A stretch of 64,000 nt of DNA from the NCBI GenBank assembly GCA_963969595.1, contig OZ018408.1, positions 49,539,022-49,603,021 on the forward strand, written 5' to 3'. Below the pieces are notes generated by a model, which saw nothing but the letters and a program-made list of their open reading frames with translations, made no database searches and was not told the origin of the DNA. Of this stretch, positions 48,583 through 57,640 are shown in pieces. A program made the position numbers and the translations under genes. Numbering within the stretch: the stretch's first letter is position 1; each line of letters opens with the position of its first letter. The DNA is from Neckera pumila. Lineage: Eukaryota; Streptophyta; Bryopsida; Hypnales; Neckeraceae.

Positions 48583-49214
48583 ATTTAACTCGATTTGAGT
48601 TAACTAATAAGCCTAGCAATATCCACATCGTAACACAAGATTCAACTCGAACCGAGTTAAGTGGATTAAATTGGTTCAACATGACCCAAATTATATCTTC
48701 ACGTAATAACAACTATCTAAATATGGTCCATGTCTCACCAAAGTTAACTTGACACAAGTTAAATAGTCATGGTGTGACAGTTCTTTGGATGCATAATAGT
48801 TGTCGTTGTGTTTAACTCGAGCCAAGTTAAATACCTCCAGAATTTACCGGACTTGGCTAGCTTGTGTGACTGGATTAGTTGACATGTTGGACCATGTCAA
48901 CAAGTTCACTGGTGATGGATGTCACGTCCGTGGAATCAGATTCAGTCTACTTGTTACCAATTCTCTCTCCTGTCCAATTGATCTGATGTGTGCTGTTGAT
49001 TCAGGATTGAGGATATTTTATAGTATGTCCTATGTTCTGCCGCTGCTGTCTTTAACTCAACTCGAGTTAAATGAACTCTGTCGGACATGATCTGCCTCTG
49101 GATAATCTTCTCTGCTGTGTCCAGTATATAGAAGACTCGTACTCTTGTACACGGTGATTACAAAATGCTGCAGTAGCTTAGATTTAAGTAGTGGCTTAAC
49201 TCGCCTCGAGTCGA
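48583..49214. repeat. Cluster of palindromic motifs upstream of the transposase-like gene
   Basis: Copies at 48583-48605, 48642-48662, 48742-48764, 48810-48832, 49050-49072 and 49195-49214. All are variants of TTTAACTCG...CGAGTTAAA with a 2-3-bp centre. They end about 80 bp before the ATG at 49293. They mirror the cluster at 29469-30130, upstream of the divergent unknown gene. Confidence 0.8.
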
Positions 49215-49292
49215 TTTTGTTGACAGCTCCTGGGGCCTGCATTGTGAATCATATTCCTTCACTGAACATCACGTTTTTTGTGCGTAGGTATT

Positions 49293-52117
49293 ATGGATGC
49301 TATCCAGCGGCCTGTCGTGGATTATTCTTCGGATGAAGGTGAGGTGGAGAATACGCAGCTGGAGGACATCGTCGTACCTGACTGCGATGGTGTTTCGCGT
49401 CGACTTTGGAGTACAAAGATTGTTCTTCTATACAATGCCAATGGTCAGCCTGTGGCTGAGGGAATCTGTTACAGCGTGAATTCTGATCACGTTGTTGGTG
49501 GCAATGGTCCTCTAGGAGATTCACTTGTCGCAGTTCAAATTTTGAAGTCGCTACAAGTTGAGGATGTTTCTGAAGACTGGAAGTACTCACTTTGTGCATG
49601 GCCAATTACTCATGTCTTTCTGAATGGGGCATGTTTGAGCAATCACGAGGTTAGCGACGAGTACAATTGTCGCCAGGCTAGACTGTTGCAACCGTCATCG
49701 TCATCTGCGAGACCATATACGAGCGTCGTCAGGAATGCTCCACCTCCTCAAATTTGTGTGAAAGCCGACAATCTTCTCACTCAGGAATCTGTCAATTCCG
49801 TGTCGAGCAAGACGTGTTGTTCGAGCAATTGTGTCCAACCTTTTCCTAGAGAGAAGATTCGTGCCTTCCGTGAGCATATGTACCACAAGACGACCTTCAA
49901 ATTCCGTTACCACATGAAGTTGGACGTGCATCGGCAGGTCCACCGTGACAGTCAGGGTAAGAAAGTGGTCACTCTTGAAGGGATCGAGGTCTGTATGGCG
50001 GCATATTGCAGGTGTCTCGGAAACGACCTTCCATCGTTTTCAGGGATATGCTGCTAGAGGTGATCAAGCTCAATCACATGGAAATTTGGGCACGCAAAAA
50101 TCTCAGAAGCATTCGTTGCAGGCCGCTGCGACATTGAAGTGTTTGCTTGAGAAGTCGGCTGACCACATGCCGCATCGTACGCACACTCTTCCTTCTGGAA
50201 AGAAGATCATGTCCAAGGTTCTGCCGGCCACATTCACATGGAAGAATGTACTCCCTGACGTCAATGCAGCAAATGCTGTGTTTGGGCTAAAGGACGTCTC
50301 CACCTCAAGCATCAGCAAAATTAGGAAATTGAATTTCCCTAAATACTCCGTGAAGAAGCCCGGATAATTTCGCTCGTTGCGCGGACTCTGATAGATTTCA
50401 AGCTCAGAGAAGGACCGCCCACATTGGATTGCGACAGAAGTGGGACCATCTGCTGGACAAGTATAATACATGTGCTTGAGCTCATCAAGATAATTATTAT
50501 GCAAATCGGTACAGGTCAACTGCATACCCTCATGAATGCTTAACGATCATGCATGACAAAATGGATCATGCCAAAACGGCGTCTCCTGTCTTCTTCCACA
50601 AGAGCAAGCAACTTGATGGACTCACAAAGTTGCCGGTCTCAGTCACTGGAATGATTGCTCACGGGCATGGCGACGTGCGTTATGCACATTATGGTCTAGA
50701 TATCTTCCTGCACGACTCCAACTACACAATGGGTTCACTAGCTAAGCTCTTGCGAGACCTTGAACTCCCCCCAAAGTACTCCTCCAGGGAGTTGTTTGTT
50801 GGGTCAGGCTCTACTCCTCTATTTGAAGCGGTGCTGAAAGGAGCTAAAATGTGCAACTCATCACTTCGGCCACCGCCAAAAATCCCGATTAGAGCGGCTC
50901 CCCTTCCTCCAGTTCTCAATGTTCAAATGGACAATGCTATAGGAGACAACAAAAATCGACATGTATTTGCATTTTGGTCTCTCCTCATTGCAAAGAAGAT
51001 ATTCCGAGAAGTGTATGTCAGTTTCATGTTGGTCGGTCATACGCACGACGACATCGATGCTTTGTTTGGTAGATGGAGCATGCAATTGAAGAAAGAAAGC
51101 TTCCCCACCATCCCAACCTTCATGAAATCCTTCATGGATGTGGATTCTGTGCCTACCATTCCTCACTTGATCGAGGAGGTACTGGATTTCAAAGCCTTTA
51201 TAGAAGGCTCTCTTTTGGAAGGAGATGAAGTACTTGTTGGCCACACCAAAGCACAACAATACAAGTTCTATTTGAACTCAGCTGGTGTTCCAATCATGAA
51301 GTACAAGAGGTACTGCACGGATAGTAATTGGCTCCCAAAAGAAGGGGGGATCAAATTTTGGAAAGAAGACTCAAAAGGGTGGAGTCTATGGCCTCGTGGA
51401 GAGCCAGTGCCTATCGCCCACCTTCCAATGAAGGGTATGGATGACATTTCCAAGGGGATCTCTGGGTTCATCAAGTATTGGGAGGCATTATGCAATGAAG
51501 ACGGGAGTGGAGAGTATAGGAGATGCTTCAAGCATTTGGTGTTCTATTGGCGGGCAGTAAAAGCATGTTTGTTGGAGCCTATTGTACCATTTGAACTGCT
51601 GAAAGAGGGCTTCTGGCCTTCTATCCGATTGGAAGCAATCAAGGAGGACGAATTTGATGACAATGGCGAAGCTCGTGAGGAATTTGCTGAGGATGATGTC
51701 TTTGTGGGGCAACGTCATGATTGTCCCTTGCCATCTTTCCGAGTGGGTCGTAATGTTGAGAAAGATTTTTTTGTCGCCCTTCGACCTGCTGATCGTGATA
51801 TAAAACCCGTATGGATTGCCAGAGCTTTATTTGCCCTTTTCACAAACCTGGAGCATCCAAATTGTATCTTGATTCAGTACTTTAAGCCAATGGCACGAGG
51901 GAGAAATGTTCAAGAATTTTACAATGTTTGGGACTCTGTTAAGGGATTGCGTTGGAAAGTGGACGAGGCCCAAGAACCTGTTTGGCAGGACACAAATGCT
52001 CTCATCACCGCATGGAGGTCTAAGGTTAAGAAAGACACAGTGGAATGTGTCCTTCGAATCCCTGCAGCTCAAGTTGATGTCATCAACAAGAGTTTGTGTT
52101 TGTATGATTCCGATTAA
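49293..52117 (+). pseudogene. DUF7869-like, probably RNase H-fold transposase-related protein of the giant element
   Basis: An acceptor (TTTTTTGTGCGTAG) precedes the ATG at 49293. The N part has an acidic start, then CCSSNCVQPFPREKIRAFRE (about 49815-49880) and VSETTFHRFQ. The second frame (49945-50367) has a Lys/Pro-rich stretch. The third (50549-52117) has MDNAIGDNKNRHVFAFW (50930) and VGHTHDDIDALFGRWS (51030), hallmarks I associate with the DUF7869 domain. The acidic residues there could be catalytic. Frameshifts near 50010 and 50355 and a TGA near 50476 separate otherwise continuous homologous-looking sequence, so the copy is damaged. Stop TAA at 52115-52117. This is the best candidate for the mobility gene of the giant element; other roles are possible. 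Confidence 0.65.
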
Positions 52118-52560
52118 GCATGCACCGCATTTTTTAGAGATACTTTGTAGTATTTCAAGCTAAGTTTGGTAGCTAGTATTCTATGGTCCGTATGTTTTGG
52201 CATAAGTAGAGGCGATTTTATATGATTTTATATCATATGTTGTAGAGTAGGTGGTGTAGATTGGAGTAAGGTGATTGGATATTATAGAGTTGTTTTGGAA
52301 GTATTTCTATATTTTGTGTATAGTCATTTGCGTAGCAAGTGCACTTTTTTATATTATTTAATAAATTTTTCATTCAATCATACATGTATTATTGTGTATG
52401 TTGGCATCATTTCATTATCAAATTATGTAACTAAATTATGTCTTTTAAAAATACAGTACAAGTTATAAAAATTTGTTAGTGGCTAAGACCACTTGTCACG
52501 ATTTTGGATAGCGAGCCGATTGGTTGTTTTAACTTTCCTGCCTGTAAAGTTCACTCAGCA
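52118..52560. other. 3' flank of the transposase-like gene, no feature
   Basis: AT-rich DNA with no supported gene. It probably contains the 3' untranslated region of the gene ending at 52117. Confidence 0.4.
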
Positions 52561-52563
52561 ACA

Positions 52564-52675
52564 CCAAGTCATGTGAATCTCATAGCCGCTCATACGATTT
52601 CAATGGGAATCGAACTCGGACCACCTGGATGAGATAAATAGCCTCTTAAAACCAACCGTTCAGCTCATGACTTGG
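52564..52675 (-). mobile_element. tRNA-derived SINE-like sequence
   Basis: On the minus strand, GAGCTGAACGGTTGG resembles a pol III A box, and 45-50 bp later GGTCCGAGTTCGATTCCC is a near-perfect B box. The unit is bounded by CCAAGTCATG and CATGACTTGG, an inverted 10-mer that could close an acceptor-like stem. It is not a functional tRNA: the cloverleaf arms do not pair well. It lies near the right end of the giant element. Confidence 0.5.
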
Positions 52676-52894
52676 TATCCAAAGTCAACCATACAACGTA
52701 TTTATATGGAAATGACTATTGCCACTCTGATAAGTAATTAGCCTGGCACACACAAATTGCCTAAGACTTCCATTTTAATGGAAATTGTAGGTATAACCTA
52801 AAGAATTCAGTTCCTCTAAACTTTTTTTTATTTCCACTTAAGTTCAATTTTTGTGGCACAAAATAGGACATTGTTATTTTGGGAGGTCCCCTAT

Positions 52895-52919
52895 CTCCCA
52901 AAGTAATGAGTATGATGTT
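52895..52919 (-). repeat. Terminal inverted repeat, right (giant element)
   Basis: Reverse complement AACATCATA, then TCATTA and TTTGGGAG, matching 21429-21453 with two mismatches. Confidence 0.8.
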
Positions 52920-52923
52920 CTTC
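52920..52923. repeat. Target-site duplication CTTC, right copy (giant element)
   Basis: CTTC immediately follows the right inverted repeat and precedes GCCTTTCGCGCC of the small element. It matches 21425-21428. Confidence 0.85.
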
Positions 52924-53109
52924 GCCTTTCGCGCCTTCTTTGCACTGCTCCCTCCTTGGCAAAGGTTGCTGCATGTTGGTGAAGTCTTTTGAATGGGTAC
53001 TGACTAGATTAGTTAGGTCTCCCATCCGATCAACTGGAAACTTTTCCGGACTCCAAACTTGTCTTCAACAAGGTTCCCTTCATTTGGAACTCTCCCAGTT
53101 GCCAAATTT

Positions 53110-53465
53110 GGATTCCATCCGGATTCTATACCAATCCAGATTAGTGATGGATTCAGATTCCGGATTCCGTACCAATTCGGATTCCATCTGCATTCCATAC
53201 CAATCGGGATTCCATCCACATTCCATATCAATCCGGATTCCATCCGGATTCCATACCAATCCGGATTCCATCCGAATTCCATACCAATCCGGATTCCATC
53301 CGGATTCCATACCAATCCGGATTCCATCTGAATTCCATACCAATCCAGATTCCATACCAATCCGGATTCCATCCGGATTCCATACCAATCTGGATTCCAT
53401 CCGGATTCCGTACCAATCTGGATTCCATCCGGATTCCATACCAATCCGGATTCCATATCGGTAAA
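53110..53465. repeat. 28-bp minisatellite, ATTCCATACCAATCCGG units
   Basis: About a dozen units built from GGATTCCATCC and GGATTCCATACCAATCC. The frames of 90-174 codons in this stretch are translations of the repeat (WNPDWYGIRMES type). The related element at 36273 has only four to five units. Confidence 0.85.
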
Positions 53466-53663
53466 GGATCCGGATTCTGGATCCTTCTTCCATGCGATGG
53501 AATAACACTGGTAACAATCTTGAGTAATCCGGAAATTACTATTCTACAGTTTTCTATAACTGAATTGGATTCTCTATGTTTTACCAAAACAATTGAAAAC
53601 TTTGACTCTATCCTATTCCTATTCTAATCTATTTCTACAATTTTGAGTTTGCGTACTTTCACA

Positions 53664-53668
53664 TCTTT
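53664..53668. repeat. Target-site duplication TCTTT, right copy
   Basis: TCTTT follows the TTTCACA end and matches 20301-20305. Confidence 0.85.
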
Positions 53669-53718
53669 ACCCTTTTTTTCCCTGATGACAATGAAGGCTG
53701 TGATGAAGCTGACGCCAT
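53669..53718 (-). pseudogene. N-terminal codons of the interrupted kinase-like gene
   Basis: The ATG at 53718 opens MASASSQPSLSSGKKRV. Joined through a single TCTTT to 20300 it continues in frame as KKLQSPNWPPLQYL without a stop for about 90 codons. The next upstream in-frame codon block has a TAG, supporting this start. This joins the two halves of one gene across 33.4 kb. Confidence 0.7.
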
Positions 53719-53870
53719 TGACGTGTGTGTTGGTGGAAATCTTTCTTCATCAATCTACTCCATGGCCACAAGCAGCGGACGCTTCCCAGATGAACCACTT
53801 CCTTTTGCTTGCATATTGAAATTGTACTCTTTGTATCTGATTGGTGAATAATCCAAAGTGATGTTCGTTG

Positions 53871-53965
53871 AAAAAAAAAAAAAAAACCCAGGTATGCTAT
53901 TAGGACCAAGCCCCAAACTCCACCAATCTCCCGTATTAGACCACTGAGTGAGCTAACATGGGAGG
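53871..53965 (-). mobile_element. Possible second SINE with a T16 tail
   Basis: On the minus strand, TTAGCTCACTCAGTGG resembles a pol III A box, and GGTCCTAATAGC is a weak B box. The unit ends in 16 T (53871-53886). A fragment of something else is possible. Confidence 0.3.
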
Positions 53966-53989
53966 CATCCGGAGAGGGCTTGGCAAGGG

Positions 53990-54250
53990 ATAAGTGGAGT
54001 GAGGAGGGGATTATATAGATCCCGCCCTTGAACCCGCTTGCGCCCGGCTACATTCCCGCGCCTATCCCCGATGTTCCCGCCCAACATCCGCGTGCGCAAA
54101 GCTTGCGTTCCCGCTTGTCCGAACAGCACGCCCGCCCATCCAACTACGTCCCTGCCCTGGTCGGTTTTGAGTCCCCGCCCGTCCGATTTTGAGTTCCTGC
54201 TTGTGGAGATCGATGGCGTCCCCGCCCTGTCCATTAAGTCCCTGCCCGGT
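53990..54250. repeat. GC-rich subterminal-type array, left of hAT-like unit
   Basis: Repeated CCCGCCC, CCCGCGCC and GTCCCCGCCC blocks, with a sharp change in composition from the AT-rich flanks. They match in type the blocks at 55810-55975 and 17890-18430. Confidence 0.55.
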
Positions 54251-54255
54251 TGATG

Positions 54256-55800
54256 AAATCGCCATTTTTCTTTTTTTGTAACCTATTTTGTTGAATTTAG
54301 GGACTCTTGTGACAAAAAAATTTAATTCTTATTGTTCACGCCCTATTTGCAGGGATAATTTTTGTTGGTTTAGATGAAATTTTAAGTTCCCTTTTGACAT
54401 CCTATAATTTTGGATACGCTTCTTTGATTAAAGTCAATTTTTTATTTCTTTTACACACCCTATTTTCTTGGGTATGTCTCTTTGGTTTATGTGTGATTTT
54501 TATTTTGTTTTTTACACCTTTTTTTTTTATTAACACATTAAGACATGTTGGTTAATATAACAAATTCGTTTTGTTTCACACCTAATTTATTTCTTTAAGT
54601 AGATCTCCTTGGTTTAGGTGCCATTTTTCTTTTTTTAATATCCTATTTTGTTTAATTTAGGTACTCTGGTGGAAAATTTAAAAAATAATCTTATTGTTCA
54701 CGCCCTATTTTTGTGTGTGATTTTTGTTTGTTAATTTCAATTTTTCATTTCTCTTTTTGCAACCTATTTTTTTTGGTAGGTTCTTCTTATTTAGATGAGA
54801 TTTTTATTTCTTTTTCCACACCCTATTTTAATGGACAAGATTCTTTGGTTAATATAAATAATCCTTTTTTTTTTCATACCCTATTTTCCGGGGTACGTCT
54901 ATTTGGTTCAAGTGACAATAATATTTCTTTTTTCACACCCTATTTTTGAAGATAAGTCTCTTTGGTTTAGGTGATATTTTTATTTCTTTTCTTACACCTT
55001 ATTGTTTGGATTAAGACATTAAGACGCGTTGGTTAATATAATAAATCTATTCTTTTTCACACACTTTTTTTTAAAGTAGGTATCCTAAATTTAGGTGCCA
55101 TTGTTTTGTTTTTTTCTTATCCTATTCTGGGGGTTTTAGGGACTCTAGTGGAAAAAAAAATTATTCTTATTGTTCACACCCTATTTTTTGGGGTAGTTCT
55201 CGTTGGTTTAGATGAAATTTTTATTTCTTTTTCCACACCTTATTTTTTTGAATATGGCTCTTTGGTTTATGTGAGATTTTAATTACTTTTTGTACACCCT
55301 ATTTTAATGGATGGTTAATATTAAACCTTTTTCAGACATCACACCCTATTCTTTTTGGTAGGTCTCTTTGGTATAGGTGAATTTTTTATTTCTTCTTCCA
55401 CACCCTACTCTTTTGGGTAGGTCTCTTTGGTTTAGGTGAGATTTTTATTTCCTTCTTTTTTGGGGGGTGGATTGAACAAATGGTAGACCCATTGCATTAA
55501 AAAGAAAAAACCAAGTACAAAAATAGCCAAGCCCAAAGGTTGGTCAAATGAAGAAAAATGAATAAAACAATTTAGTTCCTTTGCACACCCTTTTTTCCTG
55601 TAAAGAGCTCTACTTATTGTTCACACCCTATTTCTTGGAGTACATCTCCTTGGTTTAGGTGAATTTTTTTTTCTATTGGCACATCTTATTTTTGGAGGTA
55701 GGTCATTTACTTTCTTTGGTGTAGTTGAAAATTTTATTTCCTTTTCCAGACCCTATTTTTTATATTAGACCTCAACTTACCTTTTCTTATTTTTCCTGCC
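54256..55800. repeat. Degenerate 55-60-bp satellite, CACCCTATTTT / TTGGTTTAGGTG units
   Basis: About 25 diverged units. Each has CACACCCTATTTTTT, GGGTAGGTCTCTTTGG, TTTAGGTGAGATTTTTATT and a T-rich joint. There is no coding capacity. The array lies between two GC-rich blocks, so it is probably internal to the hAT-like element. Confidence 0.7.
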
Positions 55801-55809
55801 ACTTTTTTC

Positions 55810-55975
55810 TTCACCTTACGTCCCCGCCACTACGGAGACCCGTCCATGCCCAGTCAAAAATCTGTCCACGTGTTGGTATTTCGTCCACGCCCAGATGCGA
55901 CAACGTCCGTGCGCCGTGTTATTGCGTCCGTGCCTAGATTCAACAACGTCCACGCCCTGTCCTTGCGTCTTCAAC
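55810..55975. repeat. GC-rich subterminal-type array, right block
   Basis: Repeated CGTCCACGCCC, CGTCCGTGC and CGTCCCCGCC blocks just before the ATG at 55978 of the transposase remnant. Confidence 0.5.
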
Positions 55976-55977
55976 GA

Positions 55978-57406
55978 ATGAATGTTGAAAACATGGGAGA
56001 CATGCAATCAAATCCAAGCGCTCCAAGCACAGTTGCTCCCATAGCGAGTTCAAGCCAATCCACTCAAAATGAAGTAACGAGGGGGGGGGCCAACAGATGG
56101 TAGTCAGCCACCCAAATCATTTGAGCCTCCGCAAAGATCTATGAGCCTCCCTGCCCCAAATTCAACAAGATCTGGGCCAGTACGTCAACAACGCATGGAG
56201 GATGCCCTGAACATGGCGAAGAGGAAGGAATTGGATGAAAAATGGGCAAGTTTTTTTTGTGAAGCAAATGTGCCACTCAATGTGGCAAGGAATCCAGCAT
56301 TCATCGCGGCGGTGAGGGTAACCTCAGTAGTGCACTTTGAATATAGTCCACCTTTGTACCATCAGTTTAAAACCCATTTGATTGAATCCTAGAGATTGCA
56401 AATCGAGAACAAGATCAAAGCAAAAACGGCCTTTGTTGTGAAGAATTATAAGATCACGCTGTGCACCGATGGTTGGGACAATGTCAATAATCGGCCCCTC
56501 ATGAATGTCATGATGTCTTGTCCCACTGGTGATGTATTTTGGGCTCCATAGACACTTCTGGGCAACTGAAGACCATGACGTATATATCAGACCAACTGAA
56601 AGCCTTCATCGACAAGGTGGGTCCCAAATATGTAACCCAAATTTGTACGGACAACGCCAAAAACATGCTTGGAGCAGTGAAGGATGTTATCTTCACATAC
56701 CCACATATCTTCCAGTAGGGTTGTATGGTGCATGCACTAGATTTGTTGTTGGAGGATTGGGCCAAACTCAACGGTTTCAAGGAATTAATTGCCCGGGCAA
56801 AACAGCTATGCTAGTACATTAGGGGCCATTATGCAACAATGTCCATTTTTTGTGAGTTGAGTCCAAACAAACAACTCTTAGTGCCTGCTGAAACCCGCTT
56901 TTCTTGTAACTTCTTGATGATGCAACGGTTGATTCTCTTGAGGACTGCACTGGAGGCCTTGATACTACATCCATGTGTTCAGAATTACGTAGCGGGGTTA
57001 CGGGATGTACCAAATGGTCTGCAATTGGCTACCATTGCATGCCATATGGTCCACACCATTAGAGAGCTAGGTTTTTGGTAGCGATGTAGAGATTATGTAT
57101 TCATAGTAGAAGACGTGCTGAAGGCCTTGCGCGTGTTTGATGGCCAAGAACCAGCCATGGGCAAGGCGTGGCTTACAATGCACAATTTGAGGGCACACGT
57201 GTTTTCATTGAGAGAGCCACCCTTCAACCTACCCGACGTCTTAGCTGACGAGTTGGAGATAGCCTTCCAAAATAGATGGAAATTCATATCGCAGCACAGG
57301 GCAAGCAATTTCCCAGTTATACTACCAAAAACCACTTTAAAGTATAACAAAGTGACTCTAAAGATCGAACCCGCAAGATTCTGTGAAGTAGATAGCCTTA
57401 TTTAGT
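55978..57406 (+). pseudogene. hAT-family transposase remnant (DUF659-like)
   Basis: The ATG at 55978 opens a Ser/Pro/Gln-rich leader that breaks in a G9 run near 56084. Further on, the frames give LNVARNPAFIAAV, then TLCTDGWDNVNNRPLMNVM (56460-56510), QICTDNAKNMLGAV (56640), HALDLLLEDWAKL (56730) and, after breaks, FSCNFLMMQRLI (56905) and WKFISQHRASNFP (57290). The TDGW and TDNAKN blocks are typical of DUF659 hAT transposases. At least four stops or shifts (56390, 56549, 56715, 57078) disable it. The C-terminal hAT dimerisation part is missing after 57406. Confidence 0.7.
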
Positions 57407-57640
57407 CTCTAAGCTAAGTCAGTACCTATATTTCCTCTTCCGGTTCTAACACAACGATCGGAAACACAACAATAACAAGGACCACAATTAGATCCTCTTC
57501 TCCTTCTCCGATCCGGTCCACTTTCCGATCCGGTCTGATCAACTCACATCTACTCTTACTACCATCCGGTTTAGTTTTACCTCTGTTTCACCATCAAAGG
57601 GTTCGCCCCTTGCTTTTGAGAGTGGAATACACATGAGCTA
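57406..57640 (-). mobile_element. Fragment related to the TGTNR-type elements
   Basis: The reverse complement has GATGGTGAAACAGAGGTAAAAC and repeated CCGGATCGG, like the 3' region of elements 1 and 2 (GAAGGTAAAACAGAGG at 38642). It is short and diverged; ends are not found. Confidence 0.35.

Larger units (their letters stand above)
21429..52919. mobile_element. Giant 31.5-kb DNA transposon-like insertion with about 25-bp inverted ends
   Basis: The left end (21429) and the reverse complement of the right end (52919) both read AACATCATA, one mismatch, TCATTA, one mismatch, TTTGGGAG. That is 23 of 25 identical, after which they diverge. A 4-bp duplication CTTC flanks the insert, and the empty site is seen in the related small element at 36788. 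Contents: minus-strand genes at 22568-29441, a plus-strand transposase-like gene at 49293-52117, palindromic motifs, and later insertions (elements 2 and 3 and AT-rich elements). Without elements 2 and 3 it is about 22 kb. The ends and 4-bp duplication do not match any superfamily I can name with confidence. Confidence 0.8.
52920..53663 (-). mobile_element. Small TGTNR-type element, 5' half (split by the giant element)
   Basis: It is the inverse of 36273-36790 of the nested small element, ending (on its own strand, starting) with TGTGAAAGTACGCAAAC at 53663. It carries an expanded minisatellite. Its other half is at 20306-21428. Target duplication TCTTT lies at 53664-53668. Confidence 0.85.

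Noticed and set aside
52564..52675. Functional tRNA gene
   Set aside because: The B box is good, but the D and anticodon arms do not pair and the spacing is off; a SINE fits better.
53013..53517. Overlapping ORFs of 90-174 codons on both strands
   Set aside because: They are translations of the 28-bp minisatellite, with no stop codon in the unit.
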